Source: CAMDPA01 sp964574325 (GTDB taxonomy: Bacteria > Pseudomonadota > Alphaproteobacteria > Rhizobiales > Hyphomicrobiaceae). Taken from it: 64,000 bases of DNA. The DNA is taken from positions 1-64,000 of the forward strand of contig CAZNMY010000006.1 in assembly GCA_964574325.1 (NCBI GenBank), read 5' to 3'. Below are positions 26,690 through 35,592 of the stretch, one piece after another. Below the pieces are notes generated by a model that did not search any database, was not told the origin of the DNA, and worked only from the letters and a program-made list of their open reading frames with translations. A program made the translations under genes and the position numbers. Each line of letters opens with the position of its first letter. The first letter of the stretch is position 1.

Positions 26690-27742
26690 CTACGGCCGGA
26701 TCGCTTTCGCCATCCGGGCGATCAGTTCCTTGGGCGCCCCATAGATCTTCTTGACCAGGGCCTCGACCTCTTCGCCGCTTTTCGCATTGAGCTCGACCTT
26801 GCTCTTCTTGGCCTCTGCCAGGAGCTCGGGATCCTTGAGTGCCGCCATGAACGCGGTGCGCAGAATCTTGAGCTGTGCCGGCGGTGTCTCAGGGGGCGCG
26901 AGGAAAGGCCGTTGAAACACTTGCTGGCTTACGATCAGCTCTACGAGCTGCTTGTCTTCCGGCTTGATGAATTCCCAGATCGACGGAAAACCGAGAGCCG
27001 TGATGCGCGGATTAACCTCGAGACCAAGCTGCAGAATCGGATTGCCCTTGTTTTCGCCCTCGAGCCAGCCGGGCCGCAGCGTCGCATACGTGCTGTACTC
27101 GATTCCGCACAGGCCTTCGGCTTCGCCGCGCTCGACCGCCAGGAACATGGCGCCTGGGCCAGGATAGCCCGTGACGACGTTGAACTTCGTGCCGGCCACC
27201 GCATTGATGAAATTGGGATAGTCGTAGGCCGAGCTTCCTTGGGCGGTCGCAGCCATGATCGTCGGCGTCTTGCGCGCGTCTGCCATCGACCGGATCTTGG
27301 AGCCCGGCCGCGTCATGCACATGCGCGTGCCGCTGTCCATCGTGCCGATGTAAGCGATCTTCATCGGGTTATAGCGGAATTTCGCCGGATCTCCCGTCAG
27401 CGGCTCGATGAGCGCGCCGGGCATGGCGAGCGTAATGGCGGTGCCGTCCTTCGGCGCGACGTTGACGGTGTAATCCGTGGCCTTGATGCTTCCCGCACCC
27501 GGCATGTTCTGCACGATGACGTTCGGCTTGCCTGGAATGTACTTCGGGATATGTCGCGCGAGCAGGCGTCCGTAGACGTCATAGCCGCTGCCGGCCGTGT
27601 TCGCGACGATGAGAATGAGCTGCTTTCCAGCGTAGAAGTCTTGCGCTTGCGCGCGCTCCGAGAGGTGGCCCGACCCCACGACGAGGCTTGCCGCAGACGC
27701 GATCCAAGCCAGCTTTCGCGGCGAGAAAAAAGTGCTCATCAT
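26690..27742 (-). CDS. Bug/TctC-like periplasmic binding protein (subtype 2, copy B)
   Basis: I start at the ATG at 27742 (MMSTFFSPRK), which has AGGGAG 7 bases upstream; the longer frame has low-complexity arginine-rich sequence. The 350 residues have a signal peptide ending near RAQAQ (about residue 33). The body mirrors copy A: LIVANTAGSGYDVYGRLLARHI, GTMDSGTRMCMTRPGS and QVFQRPFLAPPETP. Duplicate Bug genes suggest uptake of related ligands; the ligand is unknown. Confidence 0.88.
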   Translation of the reverse strand: MMSTFFSPRKLAWIASAASLVVGSGHLSERAQAQDFYAGKQLILIVANTAGSGYDVYGRLLARHIPKYIPGKPNVIVQNMPGAGSIKATDYTVNVAPKDGTAITLAMPGALIEPLTGDPAKFRYNPMKIAYIGTMDSGTRMCMTRPGSKIRSMADARKTPTIMAATAQGSSAYDYPNFINAVAGTKFNVVTGYPGPGAMFLAVERGEAEGLCGIEYSTYATLRPGWLEGENKGNPILQLGLEVNPRITALGFPSIWEFIKPEDKQLVELIVSQQVFQRPFLAPPETPPAQLKILRTAFMAALKDPELLAEAKKSKVELNAKSGEEVEALVKKIYGAPKELIARMAKAIRP

Positions 27743-27893
27743 TCTGGCTCCCTGAGTTGGGACATTCTGCCCCGGCCCAAGGCAGCAAGAATTCAGGTCC
27801 AGGTCAAGTCGTGGCTGTACGTGCCACGGCTCGACTTCGCGTGATCGGATCGCGCGGTGCTCGTGCCGATCGCGAACGCTCTGCATTGCGTGC

Positions 27894-28361
27894 TCAGCTC
27901 CGCTTGGAGAACATGCCCGCGATCGCCGGATAGAGCAGACCCAGCCCGATACCGAACGCGACACCATTGAGCAGGAAACCGTTGCGCAGCGAGAGGATGT
28001 TGAACCCGCCTTTCGCGAATGCACCGCTGAAGTAGGGGGTTCCCTTGATCATGGCGACGATCAGCCAGCTCCCGAGCAGCATCGGGAACACGCAACCGAA
28101 AATGAAGCCGCGCACGATATTGGGGCCCGGCAACGCGTCGATCATATAGGCGAACACGATCCCCCAAAGGCCACCCCAGAACATCTGGTTCACCAGCCTC
28201 GGCAGTCCATAGGCCGCTCTGTCCGGCGCCATGTTGAACGGGGTGCCGCCCAGCGGCAAACCTGCCTGCTGCATCAGGACGTACATCCCCTGATGGAAGA
28301 TGAGCACTGCGAGTGCTCCTGCCAGGAACCCACCGACGATACGTGTCATGACTGAATGCAT
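27894..28361 (-). CDS. Uncharacterised small membrane protein
   Basis: The start is the ATG at 28361, with GGGAGGGG close upstream; 155 residues. Four hydrophobic segments are visible (about residues 7-30, 60-78, 84-104 and 130-150). Conserved-looking polar features are HQGMYVLMQQAG and GLPRLVNQMFWGGLWGI. I do not recognise a named family with confidence. It lies between rlmH and the Bug gene on the same strand. Confidence 0.7.
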   Translation of the reverse strand: MHSVMTRIVGGFLAGALAVLIFHQGMYVLMQQAGLPLGGTPFNMAPDRAAYGLPRLVNQMFWGGLWGIVFAYMIDALPGPNIVRGFIFGCVFPMLLGSWLIVAMIKGTPYFSGAFAKGGFNILSLRNGFLLNGVAFGIGLGLLYPAIAGMFSKRS

Positions 28362-28479
28362 TCGTTTCCCCTCCCGTGATTCGCTCATGAACCCGCCGAA
28401 CGTAGCCGAGCCGGCGGGTTGACCATAGTCACGACTTCGGGAAGTCGGCCCTGCGAGGGTCGTTCCAAGTCCGACGGGT

Positions 28480-28962
28480 TCATGCCCGGTGATACGGGTG
28501 CCCCGCGAGAATCGTAGCCGTCCGATAGAGCTGCTCCGCCAGCACGATGCGGGCAAGTCCGTGTGGCAGGGTCATCGGCCCGAGCGACAAGGATACCGTA
28601 GCTGCGCGCCGGGCCGGCTCGCCGTGCCCATCCGGCCCACCGAGCAGGAAAGCGACGCCGCTCTCGCCTCGATCCCGCCAGCCGCGGACGAGCTCGGCCA
28701 GTTGCACACTCGTGATCGCCTTGCCGCGTTCGTCCAACAGCACGCGAACATCGGCATCACCGCACTTTGCCAGAAGGCGCTCGGCCTCGTCGGCCATCCG
28801 CGCTTCGCGGCTCTGGGACTTGCCTTCCGGGATCTCGCGCAGTTCGATGGCGCCGAGACCGACACCGCGGCCTGTGGCCTGGATGCGATCCGCGTAGCGC
28901 GCGTAAAGCTCACGCTCGGCGCCGTCCTTCAGCTTGCCGACGGCAACGAGGACGAGCCGCAT
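28480..28962 (-). CDS. rlmH: 23S rRNA (pseudouridine-1915-N3)-methyltransferase RlmH
   Basis: The 160 residues have the SPOUT-fold RlmH signature: MRLVLVAVGKLKDG at the start, LLDERGKAITSVQLAELV (about residues 75-92), FLLGGPDGHG (about 104-113), and the C-terminal SLGPMTLPHGLARIVLAEQLYRTATILAGHPYHR with the terminal YHR typical of the family. It methylates pseudouridine 1915 in helix 69 of 23S rRNA. GGAGGGG precedes the ATG. It follows rsfS by 56 bases, the usual operon order. Confidence 0.96.
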   Translation of the reverse strand: MRLVLVAVGKLKDGAERELYARYADRIQATGRGVGLGAIELREIPEGKSQSREARMADEAERLLAKCGDADVRVLLDERGKAITSVQLAELVRGWRDRGESGVAFLLGGPDGHGEPARRAATVSLSLGPMTLPHGLARIVLAEQLYRTATILAGHPYHRA

Positions 28963-29018
28963 CCCTGCCCCTCCAAATGCACACCGGCATCATCACGCCG
29001 GCTCCCGGCCCGCGGGGC

Positions 29019-29429
29019 TCAGTGCGACTGCACGTCCGAGGGAATTTCGCCCGACCACATCCGCTCGAGATTGTAGAACTCGCGAACCTCGGGGCGGAAG
29101 ATGTGGACGATGACGTTGCCGCCGTCGATCAGCACCCAGTCGCCCTGCTCGATACCCTCGCAGCGAACGCGGCCGAAGCCTTCTTCCTTCAGCTTGCGCT
29201 GAAGCTGGTCTCCGATCGCGCCGACATGGCGATCCGATCGTCCGGAAGCGACGACCATATAATCGGCGAGGGTGGACTTTCCTGCGAGATCGATCGAGAC
29301 CACCTCTTCCGCCTTGGCCTCGTCCAGCCACAGCAGGATGTTGTCGAGGAGGGCTTTGGAACTCGCTCTGTCGGGGATGACATCGCGCTGGGGCTTCACC
29401 TTGGGGGGGCCCGCTTGTGCGGTTCTCAT
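29019..29429 (-). CDS. rsfS: Ribosomal silencing factor RsfS
   Basis: The start is the ATG at 29429 (MRTAQAGPPK), giving 136 residues. The family core is LLWLDEAKAEEVVSIDLAGKS, then ADYMVVASGRSDRHVGAIGD, GIEQGDWVLIDGGNVIVHIF and REFYNLERMW. RsfS binds uL14 and blocks subunit joining during starvation. rlmH follows directly. In many bacteria nadD stands just upstream, but here the upstream 430 bases hold no gene. Confidence 0.95.
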   Translation of the reverse strand: MRTAQAGPPKVKPQRDVIPDRASSKALLDNILLWLDEAKAEEVVSIDLAGKSTLADYMVVASGRSDRHVGAIGDQLQRKLKEEGFGRVRCEGIEQGDWVLIDGGNVIVHIFRPEVREFYNLERMWSGEIPSDVQSH

Positions 29430-29861
29430 CTGGCGCTTGCTGTCCTTTTGGTGAGTTCGCCACGTACTGGATTCCCGCCTGCGGATCTGCGGGGCGTCTC
29501 GCAGACAGCGGGGGTGCCCGGCCAGGCCTCGATGGGCGCTCTTCGAATCGGCCAAGCCTCGCTCGGCACGGCACTCTCGCGAGAGCCGAAGGATGTCATG
29601 GCAACCTTGAACGTCGAGCACATGCCGGAAAGCTAGGCTTTCCGATCGGATTTTGCAATCACGGCCGCGCAACCGTGCATAAATTGTCCGAGCCGGCCGG
29701 TCGTTTCGGGTGAGCTGAGAGAGCTTTCCGCCGGGCGCGGAGGTGCTGCGGCATTCGGCGGGCCGCCGATCTTCCCACCGGAAGCGCTTCGGCCGCACAA
29801 TCGACCCTTGCATCGGCTGGAGCGATCAGTGTAGATGCGGCCCGTCGCTTCCAGCGACGAT
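29430..29861. other. Gene-free interval between rsfS and tRNA-Ser
   Basis: This 432-base region is divergent: rsfS reads left and the tRNA reads right. The rsfS frame stays open upstream, but the predicted residues are arginine- and serine-rich without domain likeness. It presumably holds both promoters; I cannot assign boxes with confidence. No repeat from the dispersed families is seen here. Confidence 0.5.
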
Positions 29862-29951
29862 GGAGAGGTGGCCGAGTGGTTGAAGGCGCACGCCTGGAAC
29901 GCGTGTGTAGGGGAAACTCTACCGTGGGTTCGAATCCCACTCTCTCCGCCA
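29862..29951 (+). tRNA. tRNA-Ser (anticodon GGA)
   Basis: This is a 90-base class II tRNA with encoded CCA. The acceptor GGAGAGG pairs with the sequence before GCCA at the 3' end. The D-arm is GCCGAGTGG, the anticodon stem CACGC/GCGTG encloses loop CTGGAAC with anticodon GGA, a long variable arm follows (TGTAGGGGAAACTCTACC), and the T-arm has GGTTCGAATCC. It reads UCC and UCU codons. No integrase or att-like duplication is seen next to it. Confidence 0.96.
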
Positions 29952-30231
29952 GGATCATCCCCGGGATCTGAGCCACGTCTCGGGCAAATGCCCAACCGGC
30001 CGGAATGGGCGCTGCCGCTTCCGTGAGGCATCCTTCCTACGCATCCCCACGTGTTCGGCGAAACGGGGAAGGTGTTCGTCTCATGGCTAGCTTGTGGGGC
30101 GTCTGAACGGCCACTACTTGTGTCAGATCAAATGAAGTGATCGGAATAGCGCTATCGCTTGTTTGTTCATCGCAGACCGCGACCCGTGCGCGATCTTCCG
30201 AGCAGAAATCACACCCACATGGAGGCAGACC

Positions 30232-31224
30232 TTGAATCGTTACGTCAAGCATGTGGCCATCGCCGCAACAGCGATCGTCGCAACCGGCTCCGCCGCCAAT
30301 GCTCAATACCCCGACCGCCAGATCACGTTCATCGTGCCGTTCGCCGCCGGTGGTCCCACGGACGTCATCGCCCGCATCGTCGGCGAGCACATGTCGCGCT
30401 CGCTGGGCAAACCGGTGATCGTCGAAAACGTCGCCGGTGCCGGCGGTACGACGGGCATCACGCGCGCCGCCAATGCCGCCCCCGACGGCTACACGATCAT
30501 GATGGGCCATATGGGCACCCACGGTGCGGCTCCGGCGCTCTATCCGAATATCAAGTACGATCCCACCAAGGACTTCACGCCGATCGGCCTCGCGGCCGGC
30601 ACGCCGATTCTGGTCGTCACCAAGAAGGCGTTTCCCGCAAAAGACCTGAAGGGCTTCGTCGCGCATCTCAAGGCCAACGACGGCAAGGTCTCCGAAGCGC
30701 ACGCGGGCGTGGGCTCAGTGTCCCACACCACGTGCACGCTGCTGCACTCGGTGATCGGCGCCAAGGGCGCGCGCGTCGCCTATCGCGGCACCGGCCCGGC
30801 CCTGAACGACCTCGTCGCCGGGCAGGTCGACTACGGTTGCGACCAGATCGTCAACCTCGTGCCGCAGATCGTCTCCGGCAATATCACGGCGCTGGCGATC
30901 GCGACCTCGGCGCGTTCGCCCGCTCTTCCGAATGTGCCTACGACCAAGGAGGCCGGACTGCCTCAGTTCGAGGTTTCGGCCTGGAATGCGGTGTTCGGTC
31001 CCAAGAAGCTGCCGAAGGATGTGACCGACAAGCTCGTCGGCGCACTCGACAAGGCGCTCGATGACGAAGGCACGCGCAAGCGCCTCCTCGATCTCGGCAG
31101 CGTCCTGCCCGACAAGAACGGCCGTACGCCAGCAGCACTGCAGGCTCTCGTCGAGTCCGAGGTCAAGCGGTGGGGGCCCGTCCTCAAGGCCGCGTTGGCG
31201 GCCGAGCCGGCAGCGAAGAAATAA
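30232..31224 (+). CDS. Bug/TctC-family periplasmic binding protein (classical type)
   Basis: I choose TTG at 30232, because GGAGG lies at 30221-30225, six bases upstream, and the protein then begins with a clean signal peptide (NRYVKHVAIAATAIVATGS, cleavage near ANAQ). The upstream ATG at 30163 would add a charged stretch. The 330 residues match standard Bug proteins: ITFIVPFAAGGPTDVIARIVGEHM, ENVAGAGGTTG, LPNVPTTKEAGLPQFEVSAWNAVFGP. This copy is nearer the canonical Bug consensus than the other four in the window. Confidence 0.9.
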   Translation: MNRYVKHVAIAATAIVATGSAANAQYPDRQITFIVPFAAGGPTDVIARIVGEHMSRSLGKPVIVENVAGAGGTTGITRAANAAPDGYTIMMGHMGTHGAAPALYPNIKYDPTKDFTPIGLAAGTPILVVTKKAFPAKDLKGFVAHLKANDGKVSEAHAGVGSVSHTTCTLLHSVIGAKGARVAYRGTGPALNDLVAGQVDYGCDQIVNLVPQIVSGNITALAIATSARSPALPNVPTTKEAGLPQFEVSAWNAVFGPKKLPKDVTDKLVGALDKALDDEGTRKRLLDLGSVLPDKNGRTPAALQALVESEVKRWGPVLKAALAAEPAAKK

Positions 31225-31273
31225 GCAGACGCTCGAGGTCTCGCAGTCCGACTTCCAGCCCAGTCAGCAGAAA

Positions 31274-31302
31274 GCCCGCCGGAGAGGTTGTCTCCGGCGG
31301 GC
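31274..31302. terminator. Bidirectional terminator between Bug and thiolase genes
   Basis: A perfect 12-base stem GCCCGCCGGAGA / TCTCCGGCGGGC encloses loop GGTTG, followed by CTTTGCTTT on the plus strand and preceded by AGAAA for the minus strand. It sits between convergent genes and can serve both. Confidence 0.85.
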
Positions 31303-31363
31303 CTTTGCTTTCGAAGGTGGAAGCTTGCAAGCGGCGCGTCGAGCGACGCGCCGCATCGCTGGC

Positions 31364-32554
31364 TCAATCCCGCTCGACGCAGAGCGCAACGCCCATGCCG
31401 CCGCCGATGCACAGCGTGGCGAGGCCCTTCTTCGCGTCGCGGCGCTGCATCTCATAGAGCAGCGTCGTCAGCACGCGGGCCCCCGAAGCGCCGATCGGAT
31501 GGCCGATGGCGATGGCGCCACCGTTTACGTTGACCTTCGAGGTATCCCAGCCGAGGCCCTTGTTGACCGCGCAGGCCTGCGCCGCGAAGGCCTCGTTGGC
31601 CTCGATGAGGTCGAGGTCCTTCACTGACCAACCGGCCTTCTCGAGCGCCTTCTTGGACGCGGGAATCGGTCCTGTGCCCATCACGGCGGGATCGACGCCG
31701 GCATGCGCCCCCGACACGATGCGGGCGAGCGGCTTGATGCCCCGCTTGGCGGCCTCGGCAGCCGTCATCAGTACGACAGCCGCGGCGCCGTCGTTGATGC
31801 CCGATGCGTTGGCGGCGGTCACGGTGCCTTCCTTCGGATCGAACGCAGGCCGCAGCTTGGCGATGCCCTCGAGCGTCACGCCCTTCTTGATGTACTCGTC
31901 CTCGCTGACCACCACGTCACCCTTGCGGGTCTTGATGGTGACGGGCGCGATCTCGTCCTTGAACCGGCCGGCCTTCTGCGCGGCCTCGGCCTTGTTCTGA
32001 GAGGCGACCGCGAACTTGTCCTGCTCGTCACGCGTGATCTGGAACTGCTTGGCGACGTTCTCCGCCGTCGTTCCCATGTGATAGCCGTGGAAGGCATCCA
32101 TCAGGCCGTCGCGCAGCATCGTGTCGAGGAACTTCACGTCGCCCATCTTCGTGCCTTCGCGCATCTGGGCGCAGTGCGGGGCGAGGCTCATGCTCTCCTG
32201 GCCACCGGCGACGACGATCGTGGAAGAACCATCGAGGATCTGCTGAGCGCCCAGCGCCACTGCCCGCAATCCGGAGCCGCAGAGCTGGTTCATACCCCAT
32301 GCCGGCGCCTCGACCGGAATGCCTGCCGCGATCGACGCCTGCCGTGCCGGGTTCTGTCCGGCGCCCGCCGTCAGGATCTGACCGAGCACGACCTCGGAAA
32401 CGTCGGCCGCCGAGACCTTGGCGCGTTCGAGTGCAGCCTGTATCGCGATCTTGCCGAGCTCGTGGGCGGGCACCGTCGACAGCGCTCCGTTGAACGAGCC
32501 GACAGGCGTGCGCGCGGCGCTCGCGATTACGATCGTCATGTCATCTTTGCTCAT
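31364..32554 (-). CDS. phaA: Acetyl-CoA acetyltransferase (beta-ketothiolase)
   Basis: The 396 residues have all thiolase landmarks: the acyl-enzyme cysteine in MNQLCGSGLRAV (about residue 91), GQESMS, the GGAIAIGHPIGASGAR histidine (about 352), and the C-terminal cysteine in LCIGGGMGVA (about 382). It condenses two acetyl-CoA to acetoacetyl-CoA, the first step of polyhydroxybutyrate synthesis, or runs in reverse. GGAGA precedes the ATG. The PHB regulator gene phaR is divergent across the 412-base gap, which supports the biosynthetic name. phaB does not follow here. Confidence 0.92.
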   Translation of the reverse strand: MSKDDMTIVIASAARTPVGSFNGALSTVPAHELGKIAIQAALERAKVSAADVSEVVLGQILTAGAGQNPARQASIAAGIPVEAPAWGMNQLCGSGLRAVALGAQQILDGSSTIVVAGGQESMSLAPHCAQMREGTKMGDVKFLDTMLRDGLMDAFHGYHMGTTAENVAKQFQITRDEQDKFAVASQNKAEAAQKAGRFKDEIAPVTIKTRKGDVVVSEDEYIKKGVTLEGIAKLRPAFDPKEGTVTAANASGINDGAAAVVLMTAAEAAKRGIKPLARIVSGAHAGVDPAVMGTGPIPASKKALEKAGWSVKDLDLIEANEAFAAQACAVNKGLGWDTSKVNVNGGAIAIGHPIGASGARVLTTLLYEMQRRDAKKGLATLCIGGGMGVALCVERD

Positions 32555-32966
32555 CGAGGCTTCTCCAGGTGAGGGTGCGGCTGCCAGCGCAGCTCGAACC
32601 GGGGGGCGAGTTCACGAATGCGATGCCGGCCACGATCGTTTGCTGGTCGGCGGCGCCAGGGGTGATCCAGGGCGTGACGCCGACGGCGCCAGGCAAAGCG
32701 ATGGATGACCGGGATTGAGGCGCGAACGATAGCAGTCGTGCTGCATTGCGACAATCAGCCTTTGTGAGGGACCGCCCCCGAGGTCTCGGTTCGCCTTCGG
32801 GTCGGCATCTGGCTCGCTTCTGGCTCGAAGCTGGCCGGCTTGCTCGTTTGCCATGCGCCAAATGATCGCGCTAAGCACTGGCTCGGCCTCTTGGCTCATG
32901 TTATCATTCTGCAGCGCAACAAAGCCGATCTGCCTATTGCCATCGGCGCTCCGAGGCGAAGCCGTC
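32555..32966. other. Divergent intergenic region between thiolase and phaR
   Basis: This 412-base gap separates two divergent genes. The open frames inside are short and overlap phaR's upstream leader without ribosome sites. It contains a TGC-rich element (32739-32754) and presumably both promoters. No terminator or repeat is apparent. Confidence 0.5.
32739..32754. promoter_or_regulatory. Candidate PhaR operator (TGC-rich)
   Basis: TGCTGCATTGCGACAA resembles the TGC-rich sites bound by PhaR in alphaproteobacteria. It lies between phaA and phaR, where autoregulation would be expected. The match is by eye only and the site may be fortuitous. Confidence 0.35.
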
Positions 32967-33698
32967 ATGTTGAACAAGGTCGAGCAGGCTCGAGAGAAGC
33001 GCGAGCCGGTCGTGATCAAGAAGTATGCGAACCGGCGGCTCTACAATACCGAGACGAGCACCTACGTGACGCTCGAGGATCTCGCCGCGATGGTCAGGTC
33101 GGATCGGGATTTCGTCGTTTTCGATGCCAAGAGCGGCGACGACCTCACGCACGCGGTGCTGACCCAGATCATCGTCGAGCAGGAGGGGCGCTCCGGTGGC
33201 CAGACCCTGTTGCCGATACCTTTCCTGCGCCAGCTCATCCGCTTCTATGACGATGCCATGGGCAAGATGGTGCCGAGCTACCTTCAGTTCAGCCTCGAAA
33301 ACCTCGCCAACGAGCAGGAGCGGCTGCGCGAGCAGTTTGCTCCCATGTTCCAGCAGAACCCGTTCGGAGCCGCGGCGTTCGACGTCGTGCAGCAACAGAC
33401 GCGCAAGAACGTCGCGATGTTCGAGCAGGCGTTGACCATGTGGGCGCCGTTCCTGGCCAACGGCACCTTTCCAGGTGTGCCCGGGATGCCGGGAATGCCG
33501 GGGATGATGCCCGGAATGATGCCGGGTATGCCCGGCACGACGGCCGCAACCGGGGCTGGCCCTTCGTCGGATGCCGCTACCGAGCAGACCGCAACGGAAG
33601 CGACCTCGAAGGCGTCGGATGGCGAGCTTGCGGAGTTGCGGGCGGAATTCGCACGGATGCAGGCCAAGATCGAGAAACTGACCAAAGAGCGGAACTGA
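32967..33698 (+). CDS. phaR: Polyhydroxyalkanoate synthesis regulator PhaR
   Basis: The start is the ATG at 32967; 243 residues. The N-terminal DNA-binding domain is unmistakable: VIKKYANRRLYNTETSTYVTLEDLA, then FVVFDAKSGDDLTHAVLTQIIVEQE (residues 16-74), followed by the PHB-accumulation regulatory domain FLRQLIRFYDDAMGKMVPSYLQ. PhaR represses phasin and its own gene and is released by PHB granules. A proline-glycine-methionine run (about residues 170-190) and a final short coiled coil (ELAELRAEFARMQAKIEKL) complete the protein. The thiolase gene is divergent. Confidence 0.95.
   Translation: MLNKVEQAREKREPVVIKKYANRRLYNTETSTYVTLEDLAAMVRSDRDFVVFDAKSGDDLTHAVLTQIIVEQEGRSGGQTLLPIPFLRQLIRFYDDAMGKMVPSYLQFSLENLANEQERLREQFAPMFQQNPFGAAAFDVVQQQTRKNVAMFEQALTMWAPFLANGTFPGVPGMPGMPGMMPGMMPGMPGTTAATGAGPSSDAATEQTATEATSKASDGELAELRAEFARMQAKIEKLTKERN
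33474..33540 (+). repeat. In-frame PGM-rich low-complexity tract within phaR
   Basis: Imperfect 9-base units (CCGGGAATG variants) encode repeated Pro-Gly-Met with occasional extra Met. It is a protein linker of variable length, not a CRISPR or regulatory repeat. Confidence 0.8.
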
Positions 33699-33861
33699 GC
33701 GGGTCTGTCCCTTCCGGCCATAGATCTTATCGTCGCCCTGGCTGTCCGGCCGGCAAAGCACGGCTGCGCCATGGCCCTGACCTTGATCGTGACCACACGA
33801 GTTTTCGGCGCGTCACCCGAAAGGATGCGCGCCGCGAAACCCCTGCGAAAATCAGGCTCGT

Positions 33862-34485
33862 TCAGTGCCGAGCGGAGGTCGGGCTGCGGCGCTTCAGTCG
33901 ATAGCACGAAGCTGGCGGTGCGTTGCGCAAGGTGCGGCCCGCGTGCGTTGCCACCAAGTCCAGCGCCTTCAACACTTCTCGCGGGAAGGGAGCGGTGAAA
34001 CCATAGGTCACCTGATAGAGCGAAGCGTCGGGGTGCATGACCTCGAACACGGCCTTCAGGATCGCTTTCGCCTCGGACGGCTGCAGCAGCAGGAACGGCA
34101 CACCGCTCACCACCGCCCCCACTTTCCGGCCACCGAACAGGTCCTGCTTGGAGATGTCCGCGGCGTTCATGCAATGCACATGAGCGCCGGGGAAATCCCG
34201 CTGCAGCAGGGTGCAGAATTCACTGTTGGTCTCGACCATCGTCAGGTCATGCGGCTTCACACCGCGCGCCAGGATGGCGCGCGTGAACGCCCCGGTTCCG
34301 GGTCCCAGTTCGAGCACCGGACCATGGCCGGGGGAAATCTCCCGCGTCATGATGTTGGCGAGTGGAGAGCCGGACGGCAGCAGCGCACCGACCTCTTTCG
34401 GGTTCCGCAAGTATTGGACCAGGAACGACAACCGTTCTTTGACGAGGTCGACCCGGTTGGCCACCTGCTGGTGCTGCATTACCAT
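33862..34485 (-). CDS. SAM-dependent methyltransferase, PmtA-like (phospholipid N-methyltransferase family)
   Basis: The 207 residues begin MVMQHQQVANRVDLVKERLSFLVQYLRNPKEVGALLPSG, typical of proteins annotated as phospholipid N-methyltransferases related to KsgA-type methylases. The SAM motif is VLELGPGTGAFTRAILARG (about residues 57-75) and the post-motif is VVSGVPFLLL. The gene lies just downstream of pssA on the same strand, and phosphatidylethanolamine made by Psd is the PmtA substrate, so a phosphatidylcholine-forming role is plausible. An rRNA-methylase-like role is the alternative. AAGGAG precedes the ATG. Confidence 0.7.
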   Translation of the reverse strand: MVMQHQQVANRVDLVKERLSFLVQYLRNPKEVGALLPSGSPLANIMTREISPGHGPVLELGPGTGAFTRAILARGVKPHDLTMVETNSEFCTLLQRDFPGAHVHCMNAADISKQDLFGGRKVGAVVSGVPFLLLQPSEAKAILKAVFEVMHPDASLYQVTYGFTAPFPREVLKALDLVATHAGRTLRNAPPASCYRLKRRSPTSARH

Positions 34486-34716
34486 TCCCTCAACTCCTTA
34501 CGTATCAGCCGCTTAGAGCCCGCTTGCCCACGCCGAATTCAGGCGGGCATCTCAACCAATCGCATACACCACGTCTGGCCGCAACGCAGCCGAACGTACT
34601 GGTTCATGGAACTGTAATACTACGGAAAACCGCGCGACATTGCATCCTGTCCACAGGTCACCCGAATAACGGTAACCACCCCGCGGCATCGAGCCGCTGA
34701 AGCGTCTGTTGCGCGC

Positions 34717-35592
34717 CTATTCCCCCGGAGGTCCCGACAAGGTCGGGCTCAGATCTTCTTCGTCGCCATCGAGCTTGTTGAGCCGCAGGAAACGCCGGAT
34801 GCCGAGCGGCATCAGCAGGAAATAGAGAACCGTACCCGCAGCCAGAGTGGCGTAGGGATAGGCATAGAGCAGCACCGCCATTCCCGCGGAAAGCGCGAGC
34901 AAAACCAGAGGGTGCTCGCGTGCGACCCGATCTCCGATCGATTTGCCGGCGTAGGTCGGTATCGTCGAAATCATCAGGAAAGCAACGGTCAAGGTGTAGG
35001 CGACAACGGCCCACGACACCCATGTCACCTGCGTGAAGCCAGGCAACGGAATTTCACCCGACGATCGCAGTCCATCGAGATAGAGGGGCAGCATCGCAAG
35101 CACGGCCCCGGCCGGCGCGGGCACGCCCATGAAATAGTCCTGTTCCCAGGCCAGCCGCTTGCGATCTATGGCCGCGTTGAAGCGCGCCAACCGGATCCCG
35201 CAGGCGAGGGCCAGCGCGGTCACCGCCGCCCAGCCGACGCTGTCCATACCGGATAGCCCCCAGTTGAACAGCACGAACGCAGGCGCGACGCCGAAAGCGA
35301 CGAAATCGGCCAGACTGTCGAACTCGGCACCGAATTTCGACTGGGCGTGGAGAATGCGCGCCGCCCGGCCGTCGATACCATCGAGCACGACGGACGCGAT
35401 GATCGCGCCGAGCGCCCATTCGAAATCGCGTTCGATCGCCCATCGGATGGCCAGTAGCGCCGTGCAGATCGACAGCAGCGTGAAAAAGTTGGGGATCATT
35501 TCGCGCGCAGTCATCCAGCCGTCGCGAAAGAGCGCGAACTGGAGGCAGCGCCGCAAGGCTGCAACGATCATATTCGGTCGCCGGCTGGTCAT
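34717..35592 (-). CDS. pssA: CDP-diacylglycerol-serine O-phosphatidyltransferase PssA
   Basis: The 291 residues from the ATG at 35592 contain the CDP-alcohol phosphotransferase motif D-G-x2-A-R-x8-G-x3-D-x3-D in DGRAARILHAQSKFGAEFDS (about residues 72-91) and about seven membrane spans. It joins serine to CDP-diacylglycerol. psd lies immediately upstream on the same strand and uses its product. A longer frame could begin at GTG 35688, directly abutting the psd stop, which would couple translation; neither start has a strong ribosome site. Confidence 0.92.
   Translation of the reverse strand: MTSRRPNMIVAALRRCLQFALFRDGWMTAREMIPNFFTLLSICTALLAIRWAIERDFEWALGAIIASVVLDGIDGRAARILHAQSKFGAEFDSLADFVAFGVAPAFVLFNWGLSGMDSVGWAAVTALALACGIRLARFNAAIDRKRLAWEQDYFMGVPAPAGAVLAMLPLYLDGLRSSGEIPLPGFTQVTWVSWAVVAYTLTVAFLMISTIPTYAGKSIGDRVAREHPLVLLALSAGMAVLLYAYPYATLAAGTVLYFLLMPLGIRRFLRLNKLDGDEEDLSPTLSGPPGE

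Noticed and set aside
29862..29951. tRNA-Ser as an integration site for a genomic island
   Set aside because: No integrase gene and no direct repeat of the tRNA 3' end was found nearby.
33474..33540. Regular short repeats suggesting a CRISPR or minisatellite
   Set aside because: Units are 9 bases without spacers and keep the phaR frame, encoding a Pro-Gly-Met linker.
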